From: Strigops habroptila
Lineage: Eukaryota; Chordata; Aves; Psittaciformes; Psittacidae
NCBI RefSeq assembly: GCF_004027225.2
Contig: NC_044297.2
Coordinates: forward strand, 3,120,047-3,184,046
Direction of reading: 5' to 3'
DNA length: 64,000 nt
Positions 12,050 through 30,692 of this stretch are shown here, in pieces; position 1 is the first letter of the stretch; every line of letters starts with the position of its first letter. The notes beneath the pieces were generated by a model, which saw only the letters and a list, made by a program, of their open reading frames with translations, was not told the DNA's origin and did no database searches. A program made the position numbers and the translations under genes.

Positions 12050-12066
12050 CTGTCAGAGTGATTAAT
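12050..12066 (+). promoter_or_regulatory. MEIS plus PBX-HOX type composite site
   Basis: CTGTCAG (12050-12056) is followed by TGATTAAT (12059-12066). TGACAG/CTGTCA is the MEIS/PREP core and TGATTAAT a known PBX-HOX heterodimer sequence. The spacing is 9 bases instead of the 11 in the three larger modules, and the 3' flank is not homologous to them. Function is inferred from motif knowledge only. Confidence 0.4.
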
Positions 12067-15000
12067 GAGGGTTAGCAATCCTTGCAAATGCACTTGTTTA
12101 GTCTAACTGGCAGCCTCTATTTTCTCATTGATTTATTGCGGCAGTTGCCGGGGCCGCGGTGTGTATGTGTGTGTGTGGAAAGCACCGGGACCACGCCGGG
12201 CTGCGGGTGCATGGCTTTGCCGTGCCGGCCCGTCACAGGCAGCCGAACAAAGGCAACATTATACCTTGTGCTGGGGAAGGAATGACTTGGCCGCACATGC
12301 AGAACAGCTCCGCCGTGCTGCGTGCCTCATAACTGTCCCCGTTTGTAAAGCCCCGAGCCCATCTGACCGCAGAGGATCTGTCCACCCAATAAATATGTGA
12401 ATGAAAGAGCGAGGCCGTATTTTGTTGTTGTTGTTTTCCTTCTTCTCCTGCACACAAACCCTCTCCAATGTGTTTTAGGTGATGCAGAGGTGTTTGCCCA
12501 CAGGCACACAAGGCGTTTCAGAGACCAGACCGGAGCACCAAGTCTTCAAGCGGCTGGTGCCCGCCAAGAGGAGGTCAGGTCAGGATGCAGAGGCAAGGGC
12601 TGGAGCAGCAGCGATGGTGGGTGGATGAGAAGTTTCTCAGCTGCATAAAGCCCCTTTTCTTTCCACGTGAGCTCTGGTGAAAGCGCTGGAGAACACGGGC
12701 TCTGTGTTTGTCCTCCCAGAGTGGTGTGGACATCTCCTGTCCCCGCACCAGCATCCCTGTGCCCAGGGCTTTGCTTTGGGGATGCCTTGTGCTGCGTAGA
12801 GCAGACCCGGAGGGACAGACTTGTGCTTGGAGGTGGTCCTGGCAGTCAGAGCTTCCAGCAGCAGAGTTCCTGCTGCCTGGGGCTGTGTGACGGAACCGGG
12901 GATGGAGCAGAGGGGGCAGCCTGGGGCACCGGGGCGCAAAGCTGCACCCCTGGTTTGCAGCATGAGCGTGGCCCCGTGCCGGAGCCTGGCGCTGCCCCAG
13001 CCTGTGGTTTGCCTCCAGTTTGAGCAGCACAAGTAACGAGAGGCCTTGGAGGAGATGAGTGGAGAAGAGGAAAGACCTCGAGGTGCTCAGAGAGCCCCCA
13101 AGCCAGGAGACGTGGGCAAGCACCCGGGGTGCTGCTGTGACCGGGAATGCTGCAGGTGGGAGACAGCTTCCATATGGCTTTGAATGACGGCTGAAGAGCT
13201 GCTGCTGTTGCTTCCCTGGCCATAAGCTGGTGTGTGGTGGGAATCCTCCCAGCGGCACCGGCGTTGGCTTGCAACAGCAACGCATCATCTTCCCCATGGC
13301 ACCAGGACGCCCCATTTGGGCTGGTTATCATGGGAAGCACCGAGCGGGATCCATGGCTGCCCCTTCCCTCTGCAACATCTGATCCCGGAGCTGGCTGACC
13401 CGTGGCAATCCAGCATGGACACAGGGTCACTGGTGGGCTGCGGAGCTCAGCGCGTGCTGCAGCCATTCCCTGCAGCCCCGCTCGTGCTGGTTTACACTGG
13501 CAGGCGTGTAAGTGATACTGCTCATTACTGTGCTGCGTGGTTAATAGTTATCTCTGTTTATTGTCGTGATGAATAACTGAAGAGTCATAATTCCATACAC
13601 ACAAATGTTTCGGAGGACGCTGGGGGAGACGCTCGCTGACAGCTCAGTTGACTGACTCTATTCCTGCAGCTCAATGCACAAGAACAAACAGATTGCCACA
13701 GACCCTGATGGTTTCTAACACGGTGTTTATGGAAACCTCCCGGAGCAGCTTGATGGTGACTTCATCCCACCTTCCAGCCCAGTGCATGAGGCAGGATGGG
13801 GGAGATGTGACCTCTGCGAGGATGGACCCCCGCAGGAGCTGCCTATGCCAGAAGAGGTGGTGGGACACCAGCAGAGCTGATCCCAATGGGTTGAGCAGAG
13901 CTGGGATGCACATCGGTGACCTCTTCCAATGCCTCATCGTCCCAAATACTGGGGATCATCCCTCCCAGCCCAGCAAAACCCAGAGGCAGCCAAAGGACAC
14001 GCAGCATCCTGGGCATGTGGAAGCTTTATATTCACCTGTAAACCCACCTTGCAGACACCCACTGGAGCAGAGAACTGAAATGGCCTTTTATTGATCGCCA
14101 TGTGTTCAAGAGAGCAGATCCCCAGTGGTATGAGGGGCCACGCCAGTGCTGGTGGCCACCACAACAGCTCGTGCATCTCCACCAGTGCCTCAATGGGAGA
14201 TGGTGCTGCTCCAAGGAGCAAGGGACCAGTGGGAGCCTGGGGGTACCGGTGCCACGTCTCCATGAGCAGCTCCCACTGCGGGGCTCGGAGATCAGAGGAC
14301 AGAGGAGAGATGGGGACTGGAGCGTTTACAGATGTGCTGGATCCTTCTTGCTGAGCCCTCGCTGCCTTCTCCCTGCTCCTCTCCTGCTGGGGAGGGTGGA
14401 GAGGGGAGAGTGAAGCACCCAAAAGATTTGCTGCATCTTTCTCTCCTGGCTCATTCGCTTGCTCCCACCAAGACCTGGCTGATGCCATGCTCCTGCCTTG
14501 CTTCTCCCCCATTCAGGCTGGGTCCTGCAGCCTCCTCGCAGTGCCAGGAGCCTCTTTCTATCACTAGCACTTGGGGAGCAGTTGGGTCCTGATCACCCAC
14601 ATAAGGATGGGGCTGCTCATCCACCCCATCATCAGCGAAGCCATCAGAGAGCCTCACAGAGATCCTAATGACTAATGGTTTCTGCTGGAGCAATGGTTAC
14701 CTACACAGGGCGTCATTCCAATTCCCTGCACAGGCTTGGTGACATCCATGAGGCTGGAGCAGGACCATCCAGGTTCTCCTTCCATGGCAAATGTCTCTGA
14801 CATGAAACGAAGCATGAGCTGGGTTGGTTTGTCCCAGGCATGGAGCAACCCAAGGTTTGCAAGAAAACCATTGCTCAACCTGCCCCAGATAACAACCAAC
14901 CCCTTGCGTGGCAGGGCTGGGAAGGGGAATTTGCTATCCTGGTTGCTGGAAAATGAAGCTGAAAAGCCTTTTGTTCCTTCTGGGATGTCTCTTGGGCTCC

Positions 15001-15608
15001 GGTTGAATTCTGTATTGGAACAACTTGCTCAGAAATGGCTCGCTGGATGCACACCTCCGTTGCCATGTTGGTAATTCCCAAATTCCTCTGACTTGGATGC
15101 ACCAGCGCGGCACCGGCGGGGAATTCCTTAGGCACACAGCATCAGGGGAGCGCCAGGCTGTCGGCAGCCAGTTTCCCAGCAAGTCACTCGTGTCAGGCTC
15201 ATCCTGGTGCGAGGCAGAGCCTGCAGCTCTGCCACCCATGGAGGAAGCTCTCCTGGCACTGGGTCTGTCGTGCTGCTTTGGGGTCTGGCTCACACTGCTC
15301 AAGCACTGGGGGGGGTGTATAGCACCCAGCACGCTCCCAGGTGAGTCTGGGGGGCAGAAGAGGCCCGTGCAGGGCTGGCAGCTCCAAGGGCTTTGCAGGG
15401 GATGCTCTGTGTAGCCCAGGGCACGGGGAGAGCTCGGTATCATTGTGCAGCACAGCCAGGGGGTGGGCAACGGGCACAGGAGCCCCTTTGGCTCTCAGCT
15501 CCAGGTTGGACCCCACATTGCACCCTGACACCCCTCCTCTTGCACCCCAGCGATGGGCTTTTGGGAAGTGAGGCTGCTTTTCTCCACAATGCGAGCATGA
15601 GGCGCAAC

Positions 15609-15688
15609 GGGGTACCAAGGATGCTGCCAGCATGCTGCATCGCGGGGTACCAAGGATGCTGCCAGCATCCCGCATCCCGGGGTACCCC
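15609..15688. repeat. Two-copy direct repeat, about 40 bp
   Basis: The words GGGGTACCAAGGATGCTGCC and AGCATNNNGCATC occur twice in succession, with a third partial GGGGTACC at the end. This is a small young tandem duplication with no evident function. Confidence 0.75.
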
Positions 15689-16606
15689 CGCTCATCCCTC
15701 TCCCCTGTGCCCTTCTCTCCGCTGCCATGAACGGCGCTTTTATCTCTTGGGTAGGTACAAATGGAGCTGTCAGATGCGATCAGCCCCGCGATATGACAGG
15801 TTGCGGGAGCCGGGGCCCCTCGAACAGAGCAGCCTTGTCTGTCAGAGCCGCCTGACACTCCCCATAATGGCCAGATGGATGAGACTCTGAAAGTAGGGCC
15901 CGGCGCGTTTTCAACTCTATTTTGGGTGAAAACACTTCTTGAAAGATCTTGAAAGGAGCTGGCAGTTGAGTAGTTCAAATGATTAATGAGCACTGGCTCT
16001 GCCGGGTGGATTTCTCGCGCCGTGCCAGCAGCTGGGCTGCTCCAGCCGGCCAAGACACGCTGCATCCCCCCTTCCCGGCTCCCCCCCTCCCCGAATTCCC
16101 CCCCTTTTTCCCTGCTTTTCCCGGAAATGACACCAACGCGACAGGCCCCGCATATGGAAAAAGTTAAATATAAATGACTGCTGAAAGAGGCCTCGCTGAG
16201 CGGAGTTAGTTAAAGATGTTTATGGATTCAGAAACACGGGCCTGCATATGTATTTAGGGATGACAAATGTGATTCAATAAGTAAGGAATTTCTCCGTGGG
16301 CTGAGGCGGGACCCGCGGCGCGGGCGCTGCTCTGGGCTCTCTGGCTCGGCCACACCAGCGCCATAAATCCTGCAGACAGGCTCCTTTTTCCTTCCCGGGC
16401 TGCTCAGGGTTTAGTTTCAGGGTTTTTTTTCCCTCCTTCCTCCCCAGATCAGACCAAGTTGCTGCATTTCCTGCACTTTGGATGTGACAGCGCTGCTCTG
16501 TGCATGGACCCATGGGAAAACCCAATGGATGCTCCATATGGGATTGCGCTGTCCACGCTGCCACCGGTGCCAGGCATGTCCCACTGGAAAGATGGACCCT
16601 TCAGGG

Positions 16607-16690
16607 CTGTCAGTGGGTGATTAATGACCAACAGCTCCAAAACTGCCCCAACTGCCAGTTTGGGGCTGGTTTGACCTGGTGCTCAATGAG
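16607..16690 (+). promoter_or_regulatory. MEIS/PBX-HOX module, copy A (84 bp)
   Basis: The module starts with CTGTCAG (16607-16613), has TGATTAAT exactly 11 bases on (16618-16625), continues with GACCAACAGCTC, then two TGCC words spaced as in the other copies, and ends in AATGAG (16685-16690). It is the most diverged of three copies. The matching order, spacing and total length with copies B and C show common origin. A regulatory role is inferred from the MEIS and PBX-HOX words. Confidence 0.6.
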
Positions 16691-16888
16691 TTCAGAGGTA
16701 CCTCTGCAAGCCGCTGCATGCAGGCAGCTGAGTGGTCTCATGGAGCCCCATGGGATGGGGGCACACGTGTGCCCCCCACCCAAACTGCCCCGTGTTCCTG
16801 CTTGCTTGGGGTGCACAATGCTGGGGACCACAATGAACTAATGCAAGAAAGGCCTAAATGGAATTCCAGCTGCTGTGTTGCAGGCCAG

Positions 16889-17150
16889 GATGCTGGGATG
16901 CCGGGACCCAGGGAGGGATGCTGGATCCATAGCAGGGATGCTGAGTCCATGGCAGCGATGCCAGATCCATGACAGGGATGCCAGCTCCCAGGGATGGACG
17001 CTGGATCTATGGCAGGGATGCCAGCTCCCAGGGAGGGATGATGGCTCCATGGTGGGAATGCCAGATCCATGTAGGGGTGATGGTTCCGGGCAGGGATGCC
17101 GGATCCATGGTGGCGATACTGGCTCCCAGGCAGGGATGCTGGATTTGGGA
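16889..17150. repeat. Minisatellite, GGATGCTGGATCCATGGC type
   Basis: About nine imperfect units of roughly 28-30 bp alternate 'ggatgctggatccatggcag' with 'ggatgccagctcccaggga'. The + strand is the G-rich strand. It lies between copies A and B of the MEIS/PBX-HOX module and has no coding value. Confidence 0.9.
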
Positions 17151-17279
17151 TGACAAACCCCAGTGTACTTGCAGCAATGGGCAGTGCAGGATCTGGCCCC
17201 TCAGCTCCCCCCACCCTGGCCCTCTATGGGGCTCGTAGGGAAATGCCTTTTGGGGGGGTCAGCGCCCGGCCAGGCTTTG

Positions 17280-17355
17280 GACCAACAGCCACATTCCTTT
17301 GTCCTGATTTTATTCGTTAGCAGCATTTGGCCTGGACACAGACACAGCTAATGAG
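17280..17355 (+). other. Possible diverged fourth relative of the 83-bp module
   Basis: GACCAACAG (17280-17288) and ACAGCTAATGAGG (17345-17357) match the middle and the end of copy C, but the segment is about 11 bases longer and the TGATTAAT core is missing. Similarity over the rest is weak, so chance cannot be ruled out. Confidence 0.2.
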
Positions 17356-17357
17356 GG

Positions 17358-18988
17358 ACTGAGTTTATTGCAGTTTGATTTTTCTGTTAAAACAATACAA
17401 TAAAAGAAATTCACTTGGAAATCTGGTATGTGTTTGTACATAGTGGATTTATGGCTCCGGAGGCTTCCAGAGAGACGCAGCCTTTCATTCCCTTCCTTAT
17501 TGGAACAGATCAGATTGCAGAGTTTAAAGGGCTCTGGAGTTGTGATTTATTTGAAGGGAGAAACTAGGGAAATCCAACTGTCTGTTCCCTGGCTCAGATC
17601 ATCCTGTAACATCCCGGCCAAGGGGACGGATCTGCACCTCCTCCATGGGTATTTTTTTTCCCCCTCCTGTCGCTTACATTATCCAGCTCTAAATATATCA
17701 CCGAGACAGGGCTGACTCCTGACCTGGGCTTCAGCACCTCGCCGAGGCTTCCCCAGCCCTTCCCAGAATCCCACACATAAATCACCCTCCTGGAGCCCTT
17801 TCCAAGCTCCTCCGCACCGCTCACGGGACGGGACCTGCTGCTTTGATCCAGAGCAGAGATCAGGGCAGAGATGTTGTTTTGATCTCTGGGATTGGGTCAT
17901 AAATCCATGCCACAGGTCCCTGCTTCCTTTCCAGGGAACCCTTTCTCCTGCCTCCCAACCGGAGCATCACCACAATGGCTCAACACTCGGTGCTTCCATG
18001 GTCCACCCCAGCACTATCCCACTTCCCACCAGCAGGAACAGGGTGAGACTGTTCCTTGAGCCCCAAAAGAGGCTTTTGGTAAAGCATTTAGTGCAAAAAC
18101 CCTGGTCCCAGGTACCTCTGGGACTTTTGGGAATGACCAGTTTGGGTCCCTTTAGAGGGAATATTCATCCTTCCCTGTGCTGTTGGGAGGAGATTTCCCT
18201 TCTTCTCCTCTGTGACCACTTGTCTATGGGGCAGATGAAGAATGGGAAGCAGCAACCAAGGTTTCCAGACCAGGGGTACCCAACTCCATCTCAGCTTCTC
18301 CAGCCCATGTTTTTCATGGGCTGTTTTCTCCCCCTGCACACAACCAGGCTCTGTTTGCCATTAGCTTCCCCTCCTCTGCCCTAGGAGCTGATCTGAGTGC
18401 TAATTCTCACGCATGTTCCGGGTAAATCTACTTTCTTTCCCGGGATGAATTGTGGTTTCCAAGTGCTATTAATCATTTCCCTTTAGAAAGCAGCGTCGGG
18501 GGGCTGGAAACAGCCCTCCTTTATTTACTGGATGACCTGGCACGCTGGCACCCGGCCATGGGGCTGGCGTCTGCAGGGCGATGGGGAGCACGGAGAGAAG
18601 CCTTGGGGTGAGCTCCCCTCCTGGACGGCAGCATTGGTTCCCATTGGGATCATTCCCTAAGGACAAACCCCCCTCATCCCTGAGGTTAGTGGTGAGCAAG
18701 AGGACGGAGAGGGGAACGCTGCTGAAACAGCATGTGTTGTAACCCATTCCCAAAAGCCTCTTCTCAAGGGGTTGTTCCACTGGGAGCTAGTTTGCACCAT
18801 GACGTGTTGTGGCAATGGCAGAAATCCCTGTTCTCTGCCTGCCCCAAGCGCCTCTCGGAATTCCTGGGATGTGGAATCAGGACCCTCCACTGCTGGGGTG
18901 GGCAGGGAGCAAAGGACAGGTCCCTCTGCAGCGAGGTACAGAGGCACAGCGAGCACATGTGAACGGTTTCCTCCTTCCCAGCTCGGGA
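17358..18988. other. Intergenic DNA between module copies
   Basis: No gene was recognised. The start (to about 17560) and a patch at 18400-18480 are AT-rich; the latter has ATTAATCA at 18468-18475, the reverse complement of TGATTAAT. The rest is moderately GC-rich unique DNA. Confidence 0.45.
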
Positions 18989-19071
18989 CTGTCAGGGGAT
19001 GATTAATGGCCAACGCTGCAGAAGTGCCTTGATTGCCAAGTGCTGTATTGTTAGCACTGACATGGAATGAG
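18989..19071 (+). promoter_or_regulatory. MEIS/PBX-HOX module, copy B (83 bp)
   Basis: CTGTCAG (18989-18995), TGATTAAT (19000-19007), GGCCAAC directly after it, AGTGCCTTGATTGCCAAG and a terminal AATGAG (19066-19071) follow in the same order and spacing as copy C. ATTGTTAGCACTGACA near the end also parallels copy C. Copies B and C are clearly related over their whole length. Confidence 0.65.
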
Positions 19072-19517
19072 CCCGGACATACTTGAACACAATTCTGCAC
19101 CGTAATCTGCAAATCACGTTTGATAGACTTAATTTGTTAAGCATTTCCCCCCGCACAGGCCCTCTCCCCACTTTCTTTCCCTTTCAAAGCCATGTCAGAG
19201 TGACCAAGGGCCCGGCCGAGCACCCTGCAGCCCCCCAATCCAGCCTAGTTCCGGCTCTTCTCATGGATTTCCCTCACCGGGGTTAGATGCTCTCGTAGGT
19301 CTCAGCTAAGGAGCAGCTTTCTCTCTTCTCCCCACCAACAAAACATCAACTTTTAATGCACTTTCATTGCATTCACGCACTGGAATCCGGTCCCCTGCTG
19401 CTGCTGTGCTGCAGGAAGAGCTGCAGCAGTTACTGGCAGTTCTGGGGTTCCAGCAGATGATTTTAGGGCTCCCCATGCCAATACATAGGTCACCACGGAG
19501 CTGGTGGCATCCAGAGC

Positions 19518-19945
19518 AGAAATGGGAATGGGATGTGGGCAGGGATGGGGATGGGATGGAATGGAAATGGGGATGGAGGTGGCAATAGGGACAGGGATGA
19601 GGATGGGATGGGACAGAAATGGGGATGGAACAAACACAGGGATGGGGATGGGATGGAAATGGGGATGGGGATGGCAATGGGGATGGGGACAAGGATAGGG
19701 ATGGGATGGAAATGGGGGTGGAGATGGGGATGGGGATGTGAATGGGAACAGGGATGGGGATGGCATGAAAATGGGGATGGAGATGGGGATGGGGATAGGA
19801 ATGGGGATGGAGATGGGGATGGGAATGGAGACAGGAATAAGGATGGCATGGAAATGGCGATGGAGGTGGGAGTGGGGATGGGATAGAAGTGGGGATGGGC
19901 TAGAAATGGGGATGAGATGGGAATGTGGATGGGGCAGGATTGGTG
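19518..19945. repeat. (GGGATG)n-type minisatellite, about 430 bp
   Basis: Variants of GGGATGGGGATGG and GGATGGAAATGG alternate over the whole stretch. The + strand carries the G-runs. Open frames on both strands (Met/Gly/Asp/Trp on +, Pro/Ser/Ile/His on -) are artefacts of the 6-base period. A near-identical motif recurs in ADGRA2 intron 7. Confidence 0.95.
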
Positions 19946-20046
19946 AGCAAGAGCTTTCCACCCCACCGCTCCAGCTGCGCTCGGAGGTAACCTTAAACGC
20001 CAAAGCGGGAAGCACGGGGACAGAGTTTTTCCACCCCTATTCACAA

Positions 20047-20129
20047 CTGTCAGGCGGTGATTAATGGCCAACAGGCTCGGAATTGCCTTTATTGCCAGCC
20101 CGGCATTGTTCCTCCTGACAGCTAATGAG
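20047..20129 (+). promoter_or_regulatory. MEIS/PBX-HOX module, copy C (83 bp)
   Basis: CTGTCAG (20047-20053), TGATTAAT (20058-20065), GGCCAACAGGCTC, AATTGCCTTTATTGCCAG, CTGACAG just before the end and AATGAG (20124-20129). The second CTGACAG is itself a MEIS-like word. The module is 1.5 kb upstream of the ERLIN2 start and 11.4 kb downstream of ZNF703; the developmental gene ZNF703 is the more likely target, which is inference. Confidence 0.65.
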
Positions 20130-20559
20130 GTTAGACAGACTTTACACAGCCTTTACACCGGCCCCGCAGGGTCTGGTGCCTGGGGTGAGGGGGACCCTCC
20201 CTGCTCCCCAGCACATCCCAGGGGGCTGCCCACATCCCTATCCCGGATCCATCCCATTAGGACCCGGGAGCAGCAGCGGGCAGGCTGGGGGACTTCAAAC
20301 TCTCCATCAACTCCATAGTAGAACCCAGGAGGTGTTTTCATATGGGCTGTGCTGCAGCAGGGTGGGGAGGAACGGGGCAGGGATGAAGAAGTTTTCAAGT
20401 GGGTGCAATAAAGCATTTGTTCATGTAGAAAAGCCCACGCTGTTAAACCAGTGCTGCCACACAGACACCACTGAACGTTCCTGGCCCCGGCTCCAGAAGT
20501 AATGATTTTTTTTGGCTTTTTTCTTCTTTTTCCCCCTCTCTCTTTTTTTTTTTTTTTTT

Positions 20560-21210
20560 CAGGATTATTACAAATAATATTTACCTTTGTGCTAGTTCAC
20601 ATCTTGATGCTGTTAAACACGTGGCCGCAGCTGGTTTCCCGCTCAGGGTAATGATATAGCGCCGATGTTATGAGGCAAAACCTCTCCTGCGAGCCAGAAC
20701 ACCCCACATTTAAAAATCTATTACTTTTCAATATTATATGAACGTATTTTGCTGCAGCTCAGAGCAATTTCCTAGTTTACCCTTATTAAAGTGAGCGGGG
20801 GCTGAGCGGAGGCTCTTGATTTATGAAACACATACTAGATTCATTAAAACCTTTAAAGATTTAATACATTTTATCAAGGCCTTAAATCTGGGCAAGTGTT
20901 TTGATAAAAAAACCCCAAAACTAATCCAGGGTGTATTTCATCCCTGGCGCCTTTTCACGCATATTTAAGAGCTGTAAAAATTCGGATTGACAAATATCAC
21001 AGATATTTCATTCCTTATTTCTAAGCCGCGCTGAATCCCCCTGACAGGTTTGTTATATAGAACCCTCGGAGATCTATCAAAGATCAAATTATTCTCTTTT
21101 ATTGACATTTTCTACGTCTCGCCCGTGGTTTTTAAGTCGCCTTCAACGTATAAAGGTGGGAGATTTAATGTGTTTTTGCTTCGGCTGTCACTTTTCTCCT
21201 TGTTACCCCT
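20560..21210. other. Long AT-rich block, strong candidate conserved non-coding element
   Basis: About 650 bp of AT-rich, low-repeat sequence with well-formed homeodomain-like words (TTAATACA, TTATTAAAG, TTGATTTATG, ATTCATTAAAAC) follows a T-tract at 20541-20560. It contains only short open frames and no transposon signature. The texture is that of deeply conserved vertebrate enhancers. It lies just upstream of the ERLIN2 promoter but probably belongs to the ZNF703 regulatory domain. Confidence 0.45.
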
Positions 21211-21370
21211 CTGTCTGACCAAACAACGTCTCACGATGGGTCGGGGGGGCCCCTCTGACCAAAGAACGTCTCATGAGGGGTCGGGGGGTCCCTCTGACCA
21301 AACAATGTCCCATAAAGGGTCGGGGGGGCCCTCTGACCAAACAACGTCCCATAAGGGGTCGGGGGGCGCT
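21211..21370. repeat. Four-copy 39-bp minisatellite at the ERLIN2 promoter
   Basis: Four units of about 39 bp each read CTCTGACCAAACAACGTC, then TCATGAGGGGTCGGGGGG-type sequence, with small differences between copies. The array ends about 200 bp upstream of the ERLIN2 ATG, against the CpG island. Its unit repeats GACCAAA and GTCGGGGG words, so any factor site inside is multiplied four times. Confidence 0.9.
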
Positions 21371-21567
21371 CAGGGAGGTTGGGTGCGGAGCGCCCCCCCG
21401 CCAAAGCCACGCGGGCCGAGGCGGCAGCGGGTCTCGAACCCGCGTCCTTAGGCCTCCCGCTCCTCCACCGCCCCCTGGCGGGGCGGGAGGGGCGGTCGCG
21501 CTGTGATGACGCCCGGGCGGCGCCGGGCCGGCGGCGCTGAGGGGGCCGGCGGCGGTAGGGAGCGGGC
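21371..21567 (+). promoter_or_regulatory. ERLIN2: ERLIN2 CpG-island promoter and 5' UTR
   Basis: The sequence is CpG-dense with GC boxes (GGGGCGGGAGGGGCGG near 21480) and a CRE-like TGATGACG at 21505-21512. No TATA box was seen. An ATG at 21506 in another frame would make a short upstream frame overlapping the main start if transcription begins upstream of it. The island continues through coding exon 1. Confidence 0.65.

Positions 21568-30692
<9,125 letters not shown>

Larger units (their letters stand above)
11721..16606. other. Intergenic DNA between ZNF703 and the triplicated module
   Basis: No coding exon was recognised. Contents worth noting: a lone CTGTCAG plus TGATTAAT core at 12050-12066; an AT-rich patch near 13500-13600; a two-copy direct repeat at about 15609-15688 (GGGGTACCAAGGATGCTGCC unit); two CTGTCAG words near 15764 and 15838; and a mixed block with TGATTAAT (15980-15987) and AT-rich words running to about 16275. 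Confidence 0.5.

Noticed and set aside
17280-17355. A certain fourth copy of the 83-bp module
   Set aside because: Only two short words match and the length differs by about 11 bases; kept as a low-confidence note rather than counted.
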